A DNA stretch of 64,000 nt from CALEMW01 sp035447065 (GCA_035447065.1 DAOTGJ010000008.1:1-64000), one strand, 5' to 3'; shown: positions 16,701-24,697, numbered from the stretch's first letter. Program-made: numbers and translations. The notes: generated by a model not told the origin, from the sequence alone.

Positions 16701-18679
16701 ACCCCCGAGGCCGCGAAGCGCTCCGCCCAGGCCCTGGCCGCCAGGGCCTTGGCCGCGTCGTCCAGATCCAGGGAGCCCACCGCCCAGTCCACGCTCATCA
16801 GGAACGGCGCCAGGCGGAACAGCGAGGCGGCCTTGGCCTCCAGGTCGCCCAGATCCGAGCAGGTCTCCTTGTCGAAGCGCACCTTGAGCCGCGTGCCGTC
16901 GCGCTTCACGTCGAAGCCCAGGCGGCGGAACAGGAGCTGGATCGCCTCCAGCTCGAAGGCCGGGTGCACGTCCAGCTCGTAGTTGCTCACGCCCATGTAG
17001 CCCAGGTCCAGCATGCCGCCGCGTCGCGGCGGCGAGGAGTCTAAGCGCAGGAAGGCGGGGTGGTTGCGGAAGGCCAGGTAGTAGTGCGCCTCGTTGCCGA
17101 ACACGAAGACGTTCACGCCGGGGAACTCGCGCTGGCCGTGCACCAGCTGGTGGCGCAGGCCGTCGGCGAGCAGGCCCACCGGGCGCGGCAGCCAGGGATC
17201 GGCGGCGCACTCGGCCGGCGTCTCGAACACGGCGTAGCGCACGGTGCGCACGGCGACGGCGGCCCCGTCGGCGTCCACGCGCAGCAGGTCCACGGTGTGG
17301 CCGGGTTCGCGGCTCGTATCCACCAGGTTCAGGCCCAGGGCCAGACCCTTCTGGTGCAGGTAGCGCTTGAGGCCGTGGATGGTGGCGGCGTCGCCGGCGC
17401 GCGCGGGGTCCTCGAACATGAGCATGAGGCGGCCGGCCTCGGCGGTGAGGCGCGCGCCGTCGCCCACCTCGGCCATCACGGACGCCTCCAGCTCGGCGTA
17501 GATGTCCGGCAGCACGCGCGCCTCGCGGGAGCGGCCGCCGAACAGGGCGGCGTACTCCGTCACCACGGTGCGCATGCCGGCCAGGATGCGGTCGATGCGC
17601 GCGCGGTCCAGCGGCGCCATGTCCATGAACTCGGCCAGCAGCTCGGCGTGCACCAGGTTCAGGGCGCGGAAGCGTCCCACCGGATCCTCGCGCCCGTCGG
17701 CATCGGACGACGCCACGCCGCGGCGGCCGTGCAGCTCGGCCACCAGGAAGCGTTCGCCCTCGCTCACGCCGCGCAGGCCGCGGCAGAGCAGCGCCTCGTC
17801 CTCCGGCAGCACCAGCGGCAGGCAGCCCGGGATCTCCAGACGCACCCAGGGCGTGAGGCGCAGCCCCAGGTTGCAGCGTTCCCACCCCGTCTCCGCCAGG
17901 ACCGTGCGCAGCGCGCGCTCGCCGCCGCCGGCCGCCGCCGCCTGCAGCCACCCGGCCACGGCCGCACCGCCGGCGCCTTCCAGGATGGCCGTCAGCCCGC
18001 GGAAGCCGCCGTCCACGAAGGCCAGCCAGGGACGCAGCGCCTTGGCCGTGGTGGCGTCGAAGAGCTCGGCGGCCGCGGCCTGGGCCCCGCGGGCCCCCGT
18101 CGCGTCCAGCAGACCGGCGAGCAGGCGCCGGTGAGCGGGGTCCGCGGCGGCGGTGAATTGCTGCACCAGGGGATCGCGGCCGCCGCGGGCGGCGCCGCCC
18201 CACGCGTTGCGCAGGCCGTCGGCCAGGTCGCGCGCCAGCTCCGCATCGTCCAGCAGATCGGGCGTGGCGGCCAACGTGCGGTCCAAGGCGCGCAGCACCT
18301 CCGCGGAGACCGCCACCACGCCGTCGCCCAGCAGACGCGCCGCCAAGCGCGTCCCCAGCAGGCGGCCGTCCTCGCCCTCGGCCTCCAGCAGGCCCGCCGC
18401 CATGCTCCAGGGCTCCGGGTGCGACGCCGCGTGCCGATCCAGCAGCCGCAGCAGCGGCAGCGGCGCCCCGGACTCCGCAGCAGCGGCCATCCCCACCAGC
18501 CGCGGCACCGCCGACGCGGCCGCCTTCGGGTCCGTCGTCAGCGCGTCGTCCAGGGCGCGGCAGAGCACGCCCACCTCGCCCTCGTCGGGCACCAGCAGGT
18601 CGAGAAGACCGCGGAGTTCGTTCAGGAGGGACGCGACGGAAGGCGACGCCGAGGAAGAATCGGATGGGGAGCGCGGCAT
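13745..18679 (-). CDS. Large phosphohistidine/ATP-grasp dikinase, GWD-like domain order
   Basis: 1644 residues. Visible parts: a helical N-terminal region (1-~270) and an unrecognised central region (~270-930). A PEP-utilising mobile (phosphohistidine) domain follows at ~940-1080, with 'AAGIVSAGGSLLSHACLMAL' and the phospho-acceptor His986. After a helical linker (~1090-1310) comes a complete pyruvate/PEP-dikinase ATP-binding domain (~1315-1630): 'HPLVGWKAANLAEL', 'VAVRSSFCDEDTESTARAGL', 'GLGEGVVSGLVATD', 'GFGHPLDIEFALEGAQVRLLQARPV'. PEP synthase has ATP-grasp, then His domain, then a PEP TIM barrel. Here the order is His then ATP-grasp and no TIM barrel is seen, as in plant glucan water dikinase. 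The reaction is probably ATP-dependent phosphorylation via phosphohistidine; the substrate is unknown. A TTGACA promoter with a palindromic spacer lies at 18731-18759. Confidence 0.85.
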   Translation of the reverse strand: MPRSPSDSSSASPSVASLLNELRGLLDLLVPDEGEVGVLCRALDDALTTDPKAAASAVPRLVGMAAAAESGAPLPLLRLLDRHAASHPEPWSMAAGLLEAEGEDGRLLGTRLAARLLGDGVVAVSAEVLRALDRTLAATPDLLDDAELARDLADGLRNAWGGAARGGRDPLVQQFTAAADPAHRRLLAGLLDATGARGAQAAAAELFDATTAKALRPWLAFVDGGFRGLTAILEGAGGAAVAGWLQAAAAGGGERALRTVLAETGWERCNLGLRLTPWVRLEIPGCLPLVLPEDEALLCRGLRGVSEGERFLVAELHGRRGVASSDADGREDPVGRFRALNLVHAELLAEFMDMAPLDRARIDRILAGMRTVVTEYAALFGGRSREARVLPDIYAELEASVMAEVGDGARLTAEAGRLMLMFEDPARAGDAATIHGLKRYLHQKGLALGLNLVDTSREPGHTVDLLRVDADGAAVAVRTVRYAVFETPAECAADPWLPRPVGLLADGLRHQLVHGQREFPGVNVFVFGNEAHYYLAFRNHPAFLRLDSSPPRRGGMLDLGYMGVSNYELDVHPAFELEAIQLLFRRLGFDVKRDGTRLKVRFDKETCSDLGDLEAKAASLFRLAPFLMSVDWAVGSLDLDDAAKALAARAWAERFAASGVLPLREVVSDDGRAVVTARRRGPTGPVIEAWDGRAPYVDRCAQPYPAELAAALRERLRGLGVEPPRGEDAEAAAGIFALRRRVLDPLRDALDAGLVTVADGALRAADPEVCVEERAPESFARLLAAGGSGLADALAAAPVAAALEPFAAYAPAGRVGGLRVESAALPARGGPLHVHVARDDRGAVRLALLSTRASLTRWRDDAGAAWRDDVLGSEDLRRVLAAVDELATPPASPPAAVDAALAELRALAAAPLPAAGADADADARVLPGQAASPGRVVGRAVFAHDDTPPESVRESVLFSRKLGPEDTPRLLHAAGIVSAGGSLLSHACLMALQFGKPALLVRADAYEDEQRRAVLRFTTPVHRRERIRIHGWEVELRRVEDLRRDEVREGDLVVLDADAGCVRVLGQDRDALALAEGLRLLDAACRRHGDVDAAVDLMESRGQKLRARHLLEKALGRLSDPALAAFAVEEIAVGEAFRHAGMADRVHLLQRLFDNPAAGAAARRRLADVTDRLADAARRGRDRALAVAADSVSPCEVLSLRLRALDARDTWRAVADLAADCGEVVPQTLPGDDGAELDAAARGRLAVLRDAAAAAAAQPAARRHRLRRHRDLSVLLGDEGPHAAAAARAASDQERDDAAALAAVADRLVLDAPDCGHALHPLVGWKAANLAELTRLLGGPATPAWFVVTDAALARMLAGPAPEDGGTLAQAVAAVLKDPAASDAQRTRRIRDLWLQAEMPPAVADAVRAAYRRLDATGDAVVAVRSSFCDEDTESTARAGLYDSFLQVRGDDELLQHLRLAWAGLWSERALAAGGRRDGERPTGGVLVQVMVDARCAGVLQTVDVPHDDHRSLVASVGLGLGEGVVSGLVATDLVTVAKNADPDDPDLRLHYVTNDKTTQVVADRRRRGGTRVAATLYHQRLRPALEYLELAELVSLALRLEEGFGHPLDIEFALEGAQVRLLQARPVGAHAAALRETRARRPL

Positions 18680-18730
18680 GGGCTGAGGCTCCTCGCGCGA
18701 CGGGGATCACGACGCCGGGATTGCGCCTCC

Positions 18731-18759
18731 ATTGTGAAGCGGCCCAAGGGCCTTGTCAA
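18731..18759 (-). promoter_or_regulatory. Promoter of the large dikinase with palindromic spacer
   Basis: On the minus strand a perfect -35 TTGACA (18759-18754) is followed after exactly 17 bases by CACAAT (18736-18731; 4 of 6 bases match TATAAT), about 50 bases before the ATG at 18679. The spacer contains GGCCC-TT-GGGCC (18752-18741), a short inverted repeat that could be an operator. It lies downstream of the preceding membrane-protein gene (ending 18778), so the dikinase-maeB unit probably has its own promoter. Confidence 0.55.
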
Positions 18760-18777
18760 ACCGATGAGAGGACGTTC

Positions 18778-19494
18778 TCACTCCTCGTGCGCGCCCAGCA
18801 GCGCCAGCCCCGCCGCCAGCAGCGGCCCCACGAAGAGCACCAGCACCACGGAGCGGTTCAGGGCCCGCGGTTCGGTGAACACATCCTGCAGCCCGAAGAA
18901 CAGGAAGCAGCCCACCGCCCCCGCCAGCGCCAGCACGCCGGCCGCCCGCGGCAGCCGCGACGCCAACGCCGCCGGCAGCAGGAACGGCAGCGCCAGCAGG
19001 GCCTGCATGGCCGACACGCGCCAGTCGCCCTCGCCGGCCAGCAGGTTGAACGCCAGCCACACCGCGCCGAAGGCCCAGAGCAGCCGTCGCGCCGTGGGCC
19101 GCGGCCCCCAGTACGCCAGCAGCGAGCTCACCAGCCAGGTGAACCACATGGCCGCCAGCACCGTGTCGGCCAGCGAGGACAGGTGCTCCCGCGGCGCCGT
19201 CGTCCCCGCCGCTCCCTCCCCCGCGCGCAGGAACGCCGCCAGCGTGAAGGTCAGCAGCCCGCCCACCAGGAACGCGTGGTAGCCGGCGCGGCGCGCGGCC
19301 TGCAGCTCCAGCTCGTCCTTGTCGCGCAGCCACCCCAGCTCGCGCAGCACGCCGGGCCCGAAGGCCCCCGCCGCCGCCAGCAGCAGGAAGCGCCAGTCCA
19401 GGCCCGCGAGCAGGAAGCCGCCCAGCACCAGGCCGGAGGCGATCAGGGTGGCGGGAGACCGCAGAAAGCGGGGCAGGATCGCGGGCATGGTCAC
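18778..19494 (-). CDS. Polytopic membrane protein paired with XRE regulator
   Basis: 238 residues, highly hydrophobic with about seven membrane segments; the first two flank 'LLAGLDWRFLLLAAAGAFGPG'. A short basic loop ('WLRDKDELELQAARRAGYHAFLVGG') is typical of membrane proteins encoded beside small XRE repressors (DUF2178-like arrangement); the family assignment is by analogy. GTG at 19494 overlaps the stop of the XRE gene (GTGA); an ATG two codons on (19488) is an alternative start. The function is not known. The pairing suggests that the regulator controls this protein. Confidence 0.72.
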   Translation of the reverse strand: MTMPAILPRFLRSPATLIASGLVLGGFLLAGLDWRFLLLAAAGAFGPGVLRELGWLRDKDELELQAARRAGYHAFLVGGLLTFTLAAFLRAGEGAAGTTAPREHLSSLADTVLAAMWFTWLVSSLLAYWGPRPTARRLLWAFGAVWLAFNLLAGEGDWRVSAMQALLALPFLLPAALASRLPRAAGVLALAGAVGCFLFFGLQDVFTEPRALNRSVVLVLFVGPLLAAGLALLGAHEE

Positions 19495-19709
19495 TCGTCC
19501 TCCAGCGCGAAGAGCTCCTCCACCGTCGCCCCCAGCACCTGCGCCAGGCGCAGGGCCAGCCCCACCGAGGGGCTGTACTTGCCCTTCTCGATGGAGAGGA
19601 TGGTCTGGCGCGTGACGCCCGCGCGGTCCGCCAGCTCCTGCTGGGTCATCCCGCCGGCCGCCAGGCGCCGCGCCTTCAGATGGCTGACGATGTCATGGCG
19701 TGGCTTCAT
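19491..19709 (-). CDS. Small XRE-family helix-turn-helix repressor
   Basis: 72 residues, nearly all one HTH_3 domain: 'MTQQELADRAGVTRQTILSIEKGKYSPSVGLALRLAQVLG' followed by 'TVEELFALEDE'. This compact form (YgzD/YozG-like) normally regulates its own operon with a downstream membrane protein. ATG at 19709 is the only sensible start. It overlaps the membrane-protein gene by 4 bases. An imperfect palindrome at 19719-19736, within the AT-rich leader 10 bases upstream of the start, is the likely operator. Confidence 0.9.
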   Translation of the reverse strand: MKPRHDIVSHLKARRLAAGGMTQQELADRAGVTRQTILSIEKGKYSPSVGLALRLAQVLGATVEELFALEDE

Positions 19710-19718
19710 GCCGAAGAA

Positions 19719-19736
19719 TGTAAAGGATACTTTCCA
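19719..19736. promoter_or_regulatory. Candidate XRE operator
   Basis: TGTAAAGGATACTTTCCA is an 18-base imperfect palindrome (two of nine base pairs mismatched; core AAAG-N4-CTTT). It lies in an unusually AT-rich island just upstream of the XRE start codon. Small XRE repressors of this type commonly bind AAAG-TATA-CTTT-like sites; that link is from general knowledge of the family. Confidence 0.5.
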
Positions 19737-19752
19737 ATATGTCTAGTTTATT

Positions 19753-20964
19753 TTACTTCACCGCGCCGCTCAGGTCCGCCTTGTACGCGATGATCGACAC
19801 CGGGGCCAGCTCCTCCCCCGGCTCCAGCCCGAAGCTGGCCAGCAGCGAGCCCAGCATGTCCGTCACCACGTACACGCGGTCGTCGCCCAGGAACACGCCA
19901 TCGTCCACGGGGTCGTCGCCCCCGGCCAGGTGCACGCGGCGGGCGAAGCGGCCCTCGCGGTCGTACACGTCGTAGCTGGTGAACTCGTTCTCGCCGGCGC
20001 GCCACTGGGCGTTGCCGGACTGGACCCAGAGCGTGCCGTCGTCGCGGAACGCGAGCTGCGTCACGGCCTCGTGCGTCTCGCTCACCGCGAAGGTGCTGCC
20101 GGGGTTCCACTGGATCATCATGTCGTAGGCTTCCTGGAAGGCGTCGTGCTCCTCGTCGCTGCGCGGGGCGGGCGCGTAGCCGGGCCGCTCGATGATGCGG
20201 TCCAGCGAGCCGTCGGCGTTCCACACGTGGATGCGGTAGGCGTCGAAATCCAGGGCCGCCGCCACGCGCCCGTCGACGGCCGCCGTCCAGCGCGCCTGGA
20301 AGTCGCGGTAGTCGCGCTCCACGAACGCGAAGCCGCCGAAGGCCTGGGGCTGCTGCGCCTCGTGGTACACGGCCACCGGCGCGCCGTCCATGCCGTAGGC
20401 GCGCAGGTAGGCCAGGCGCATCTGCTGCCCGTCGCGCTCCGCCCAGGCCGAGCCGGAGAGCACCAGGTAGTCGGCCACCGCCGCGCCGCGCGACACGATC
20501 TGGAAGCCGCCGCCGTCGTAGGGCAGCGCGTAGTTGGGGCCGGGCGTGCCGTCGGTCTGCAGCAGCACGATCTTGCCGGGCCAGCCCTGCAGCACCGCCA
20601 GCTCGCCCCGCGGCGTCCAGAACAGGCGCGAGCCGTTCATGAACTCGCCGGGCCCTTCGCCCTGCCGGCCCAGCGTGGCCTCGTGGGCGCCGTCGGGCGC
20701 GAAGACCTGCACCTCGGAGAGCTGGCCGTCCAGGGCGTACACGCGCCCGTCCGGCGCCGTGGTCAGGTCGGCGATGGCGCCGATGAGCAGGTCCGGGTCG
20801 TCGCCGCCCGCGCGCCACAGCTCCGTCAGAGGCACCGTCACGTCGCCGCCCAGGGGCGTCTCGGGGTTGATCACCCGCACGGTGCCGTCGGCATCGGTCA
20901 CGGTCTGGGGCTGGGCGATGGCGACGGCGGCGAGAAGCAGCAGGCTCACGGTCAGCAGGCGCAT
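19753..20964 (-). CDS. Secreted six-bladed beta-propeller protein
   Basis: 403 residues with signal peptide (MRLLTVSLLLLAAVAIAQ). Repeated blade signatures are seen: 'IGAIADLTTAPDGRVYALDGQLSEVQVFAPDGAHEATLGRQGEGPGEF', 'LAFRDDGTLWVQSGN', 'VFLGDDRVYVVTDMLGS'. 'VYALD...VQVFxxDGxxxxxxGxxGxGPGEF' is the NHL/6-bladed-propeller signature found in many FCB periplasmic proteins. The start ATG at 20964 is where the signal peptide begins; the longer open frame upstream is non-coding and overlaps the divergent gene. These proteins bind ligands or partners; no catalytic residues are evident. It is transcribed divergently from the serine hydrolase. Confidence 0.82.
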   Translation of the reverse strand: MRLLTVSLLLLAAVAIAQPQTVTDADGTVRVINPETPLGGDVTVPLTELWRAGGDDPDLLIGAIADLTTAPDGRVYALDGQLSEVQVFAPDGAHEATLGRQGEGPGEFMNGSRLFWTPRGELAVLQGWPGKIVLLQTDGTPGPNYALPYDGGGFQIVSRGAAVADYLVLSGSAWAERDGQQMRLAYLRAYGMDGAPVAVYHEAQQPQAFGGFAFVERDYRDFQARWTAAVDGRVAAALDFDAYRIHVWNADGSLDRIIERPGYAPAPRSDEEHDAFQEAYDMMIQWNPGSTFAVSETHEAVTQLAFRDDGTLWVQSGNAQWRAGENEFTSYDVYDREGRFARRVHLAGGDDPVDDGVFLGDDRVYVVTDMLGSLLASFGLEPGEELAPVSIIAYKADLSGAVK

Positions 20965-21063
20965 GATTCCATCCCGGGTCGAACGAGGTTGGTCGCGGAC
21001 CGGCACATGATGGCGGCATCGCCCCGATTCCGCCTCTCTCGACCTTGCCAGCGCCGCCCCAGG

Positions 21064-21072
21064 TGCTACGTT
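21064..21072 (+). promoter_or_regulatory. Extended -10 promoter element for the serine hydrolase
   Basis: TGCTACGTT (TGn plus TAnnnT) lies 25 bases before the ATG at 21098, in the 133-base gap shared with the divergent propeller gene. No matching -35 is seen. Confidence 0.45.
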
Positions 21073-21097
21073 CGTGCTCCCTCGGGAAGGAGACCCC

Positions 21098-22282
21098 ATG
21101 CCGCGCCGCCTGCTCCTCGTGCTGATCCTGGTGATCCTCGCCGCCCTGGGCCTCAAGCTGGGCGGCGTGCTGGACCCCGCGCCCGATCCCACCGCCGAGA
21201 TGGTGGACCTCAGCTTCGCCGTGCGCGAACGCCTGGAGGAGCTGCGCGCGGAGATCGGCTTCCCCGGCGCCACCGCCGCCTTCGTGCTGCCCGACGGCCG
21301 CAGCGGCCGCGTGGCCGTGGGCACGGTGGACCCCGACGGCGGCGCCCCCATGCCCCTGGACGCCCGCATGCTCGCCGGCAGCGTGGGCAAGATGTTCGTG
21401 GCCGGCGTGGTGCTGGACCTGGTGGGCCGCGGCGTGCTGGACCTGGACGCCCCCGTCGCGGACTGGCTGGGCGACGAGCCCTGGTTCGCCCGCGTGCCCA
21501 ACGCCCCGGACCTCACCCTGCGCAACCTGATGAACCACGCATCGGGCGTGCCCGATCACCTGGAGCAGGCGAGCTTCCTTGAGGAGCTGCGCGGCTTCAC
21601 CCGCCCCGGCGGCGACCCCGACCGCCTGCTCACCCCGGTGGAGTGCATCGGCCACATCCTGGACCTGCCCCCCACGTCCGCCGCCGGCTCCACGTACGCC
21701 TACACCGACACCAACTATCTCCTGGCCGGCCTGGTGGTGGAGAAGGCCACCGGCCGCACGTACGAGGACCTGGTGGACGAACGCATCCTCGTGCCCCTGG
21801 GCCTCGCGGAGACCTACCCCCAGCGCGGCCGCCGTCTGCCCGGCGTGGTGCCGGGCCACATGCGCGAGGACAACCCCTTCGGCCTGCCCACCCGCACCAT
21901 CGGCCCCGACGGCCTGTTCACCCACGAGCCCGCCCTGGAGTGGTGCGGCGGCGGCATGGTCAGCACGTCGCATGACCTGGCCCGCTACGTGCAGCGCCTC
22001 TACCGCGGCACCGCCCTGGCCTGGGACTACCGTCCCGACCTCTTGCGCGGCCCGGACCTGAACGAGGCCCACGGCCCCGGCCGCTACGGCCTGGCCACCT
22101 TCCTGCGGCGCGGCGACCTGGGCCCCACCCTGGGCCATACGGGCTGGTATCCCGGCTACAACACCGCCGTCACGCACTACGTGGATCACGGCGTGACCGT
22201 GGCGGTGCAGGTGAACCGCGACTGGGAGACGGAGGTGCGTCGGGTGGTCGACGAGCTGGCCCGGGTGGTGACGGAGCGCTGA
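21098..22282 (+). CDS. Beta-lactamase-fold serine hydrolase, membrane-anchored
   Basis: 394 residues from ATG at 21098 (AAGGAG upstream). Residues 3-22 form an uncleaved-looking membrane anchor. The class C beta-lactamase/DD-peptidase fold is shown by the SxxK nucleophile motif (S95-V-G-K98), 'LTLRNLMNHASGVPDHL', the second motif YTDTNYLLAG (Tyr202; the usual Asn of YxN is Asp204) and the third motif HTGWYPGYN in place of KTG. Such proteins are periplasmic esterases, D-aminopeptidases or peptidoglycan-modifying enzymes; true beta-lactamase activity should not be assumed. It lies on its own transcript, followed by a TPR lipoprotein 106 bases on. Confidence 0.88.
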   Translation: MPRRLLLVLILVILAALGLKLGGVLDPAPDPTAEMVDLSFAVRERLEELRAEIGFPGATAAFVLPDGRSGRVAVGTVDPDGGAPMPLDARMLAGSVGKMFVAGVVLDLVGRGVLDLDAPVADWLGDEPWFARVPNAPDLTLRNLMNHASGVPDHLEQASFLEELRGFTRPGGDPDRLLTPVECIGHILDLPPTSAAGSTYAYTDTNYLLAGLVVEKATGRTYEDLVDERILVPLGLAETYPQRGRRLPGVVPGHMREDNPFGLPTRTIGPDGLFTHEPALEWCGGGMVSTSHDLARYVQRLYRGTALAWDYRPDLLRGPDLNEAHGPGRYGLATFLRRGDLGPTLGHTGWYPGYNTAVTHYVDHGVTVAVQVNRDWETEVRRVVDELARVVTER

Positions 22283-22319
22283 GCGGCGACGGCCGTTGCT
22301 TCGCCCATGGGCCGCGCCC

Positions 22320-22325
22320 TATGTT
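22320..22325 (+). promoter_or_regulatory. -10-like element upstream of the TPR lipoprotein
   Basis: TATGTT stands in an otherwise GC-rich leader, 63 bases before ATG 22389. The identical hexamer precedes the start at 52048 and, on the minus strand, that at 31907. Confidence 0.35.
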
Positions 22326-22388
22326 CATCGGGCCGGTTGGCCGGATCGCCCGCACGGAACCCCGCCTCGCCCATGCCGAGGACACGCC

Positions 22389-24563
22389 ATGCGCCGAACC
22401 GTCCCTTGGATCCTCCTGACCGCCCTGCTGCTGCAGGGCTGCGCGTCCAAGCGTCCGCCGGCTCCCGCCGTCGAAGCCTCCCTGCCGCCCCTCTCCCTGG
22501 ACGCGTGCGCCGCCCTGGACCACGACGCCCGCGCCGCGCGCCGCGCCGCTTCCGCACGGCTGCAGGAGCCGGTGGACCTGCACGAGAAGCTGTGGTTCCG
22601 ACGGTTGATCAACGTGAAGCTTGCCATGTCGCCCTTCAATCCCGCCAACCTGCACGTGAAGCGCGCGGAGCACCGGATCCCCTACTTCCTGCAATCCCTG
22701 GAAGCGGCCGCCGGCGTGGATCCCACCGACTCGCGGCTCTGGCTGCGCCTCGCCAACTACCGCGACAAGCTGGGCGACGACGAGGGCGCCCTGCAGGCCC
22801 TGGATCGCGCCCTGCTCGCGGCTCCGGTCGATCCGGCGGTATCGAACCTCGACGCCTCCACGCGATACGTGGACCTGCGCCGGGCCTGGATCCTCCGCCG
22901 GCTGGGCCGCTGCGGCGAGGCCATGGAGATCCTGGAACAGAAGCGCACCTCCGGCGGCCTGGGCTCGCGCCTGCTCCACGCGCTGCTGCTGGGCGACCTG
23001 GGCCGCACCACCGAGGCCCGCAAGGCCGCCATCGACCTGCCGCCGGTCATGATCCCCAACCTGCACCTGTACTCCGGCATCAACCCCAACCTGCGCGCCA
23101 CGTCGTACGCGGAACGCTGGGTCCAAGCCAACGCCTGGCGCGTGGACGGCGACCCGGCCATGGCCCGCCACGCCCTGCGCGACCTGAACCTCCACCTGAG
23201 CGCCATCCCGTACGCCTACGACTTCTGGCAGGACGTGGGCCTGGTCCACGAGCTGGCCGGCGACGTGGAGTCCGCACGCGAGGCCTACGTGTCGGCCGTA
23301 CGCGTGCGTCAGTTCGACCTGCCCTTCCTCACCTGGGACAACTTCTCGGTCCCGCCCCTGATCGGCGACCTGCCGCAGCTGCGCACCCCGGTGCTCTCCG
23401 TGGCCGATACGGAGCTGCTGGCCGGCTCCCGCTTCTCCCTGGCCTGTATGCTCATGGCGGAGTGCTCCCAGGCCGCGGATCCCGAGGTCCGCGCCTCGCG
23501 CGGCGAGGCCGCCCGCCGTCACTTCTCCATCTGCATGGCGCGCGGCATCCACCCCACCGAATCCCTCGCCCTGCGCGGACGCACCAGCTATCACCTGGGC
23601 GACGCCGCAGCAGCGGAGACCGACCTGCGCGAAGCCTGCGACAGCCTGGCCCGCGAAGGCCGCGACGACGCCGGCTCCCTGCTGGTGCTCGGCGTGCTGC
23701 TCTTCCAGGACGATCGCCTGGAGGAGAGCCTGACCGTGCTGGAGCGAGCCGCCGCCGCGGACCCGACGCTGGGCGGCGTCTGGCGCACCCTCGGCGCCGC
23801 CTACGCCACCGCCGGCCGCGACTCCGCCGCCCTGGCGGCCATGGACCGCGCCGTCGACCTGGATCCCGGCAGCTCCCAGGGCTGGTTCAACCGCGGCAAG
23901 TTCCACGCGGAGCACGGCCGGCTGGAACAGGCCGCCACGGACCTGGCCGTGGCCGTGCGCATCGCCCCCGGCGTGGAGGCCATGACCGGCCTCTCCCAGC
24001 AGGTGGCCCGCCGCTTGGCCGAGGAGCAGGGCCAGGCCTCGCTCCAGCGCGCGCTGGACGACGGTCAGGCCCTGGCGTCGACCATCCCCTCGGTGCGCGA
24101 AGGTCAGCCGGAGGCCAGCGCCGGCGCCGTGGTCCTGGGCCGGTCCGTGCAATTGGATCTCCATGATGACCGCGCCGCCCGGGCCGACTCCCTCCTGGCT
24201 GCCCTCCCCGACGACGCCCCCCAGGCCGACCGCCTGCGCGTGGCGGACGCCCTGCTGCAGGCCGACCGTCTGGAGGAGGCCGGCGCCGTCCTCGCCACCG
24301 GCGGCGTTCCGGAAGACGACCCCCTGGCCCTGGTCCTGCGCCTGCGCCTGGACCGCGCCGACGGCGATCCCCGCCGCGCGTTGGCCCTGGTGACCTCCCG
24401 TCCCGACCTCCAGGACCCCGAGCTGTGGGCCCTGGCCGCCATGATCTGCCTGGAGCACGGCCACCGGGACGAGGGCCTGACCGCCCTGGACCGCGCCCTG
24501 GCCGCGGATCCCGGGAACACGGGCCTCATGCGCTATCGGGAGTTCGTGCGGAGCGGCGGTTGA
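22389..24563 (+). CDS. Large TPR-repeat lipoprotein
   Basis: 724 residues. It begins MRRTVPWILLTALLLQGCAS with lipobox LLQGC (lipidated Cys18). Helical repeats run to the end: 'DSRLWLRLANYRDKLGDDEGALQALDRALLAAP', 'LGGVWRTLGAAYATAGRDSAALAAMDRAVDLDP', 'SSQGWFNRGKFHAEHGRLEQAATDLAVAVRIAP', 'GHRDEGLTALDRALAADPGN' are canonical TPR units. The protein should be lipid-anchored in the envelope and act as a scaffold; no enzymatic domain is visible. A strong hairpin follows (24615-24648). Confidence 0.85.
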   Translation: MRRTVPWILLTALLLQGCASKRPPAPAVEASLPPLSLDACAALDHDARAARRAASARLQEPVDLHEKLWFRRLINVKLAMSPFNPANLHVKRAEHRIPYFLQSLEAAAGVDPTDSRLWLRLANYRDKLGDDEGALQALDRALLAAPVDPAVSNLDASTRYVDLRRAWILRRLGRCGEAMEILEQKRTSGGLGSRLLHALLLGDLGRTTEARKAAIDLPPVMIPNLHLYSGINPNLRATSYAERWVQANAWRVDGDPAMARHALRDLNLHLSAIPYAYDFWQDVGLVHELAGDVESAREAYVSAVRVRQFDLPFLTWDNFSVPPLIGDLPQLRTPVLSVADTELLAGSRFSLACMLMAECSQAADPEVRASRGEAARRHFSICMARGIHPTESLALRGRTSYHLGDAAAAETDLREACDSLAREGRDDAGSLLVLGVLLFQDDRLEESLTVLERAAAADPTLGGVWRTLGAAYATAGRDSAALAAMDRAVDLDPGSSQGWFNRGKFHAEHGRLEQAATDLAVAVRIAPGVEAMTGLSQQVARRLAEEQGQASLQRALDDGQALASTIPSVREGQPEASAGAVVLGRSVQLDLHDDRAARADSLLAALPDDAPQADRLRVADALLQADRLEEAGAVLATGGVPEDDPLALVLRLRLDRADGDPRRALALVTSRPDLQDPELWALAAMICLEHGHRDEGLTALDRALAADPGNTGLMRYREFVRSGG

Positions 24564-24614
24564 GAACCATGTGACGATCCGCTGCGCGTCCGTGTCCCGA
24601 TCTGCGCATCCATC

Positions 24615-24648
24615 CGCGGGCCGTCCGCCTTGGCGCGGGCGGCCCGCG
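24615..24648 (+). terminator. Hairpin after the TPR lipoprotein gene
   Basis: CGCGGGCCGTCCGC (24615-24628) pairs with GCGGGCGGCCCGCG (24635-24648) with one G-U pair and a six-base loop. It lies 51 bases past the TPR stop and immediately before the -10 of the next gene. There is no T-run, so termination efficiency is uncertain. Confidence 0.5.
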
Positions 24649-24652
24649 CGGC

Positions 24653-24658
24653 TATCAT
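24653..24658 (+). promoter_or_regulatory. -10 element of the phosphoesterase gene
   Basis: TATCAT (5 of 6 to TATAAT) sits just after the hairpin and 39 bases before the TTG start at 24698. No convincing -35 is seen because the hairpin occupies that region. Confidence 0.4.
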
Positions 24659-24697
24659 TCCCTGATCACCGATCCGCCAGCCCATGGGGACGCCGTC

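Noticed and set aside
19748..22189. Long minus-strand frame spanning the propeller gene and the serine hydrolase region
   Set aside because: Overlaps the well-supported plus-strand hydrolase; the propeller gene has its own frame, with signal peptide at 20964.
21098..22282. Beta-lactamase resistance gene
   Set aside because: Fold motifs fit a generic serine hydrolase (HTG instead of KTG, Asp in place of the YxN Asn); there is no evidence for beta-lactam hydrolysis.
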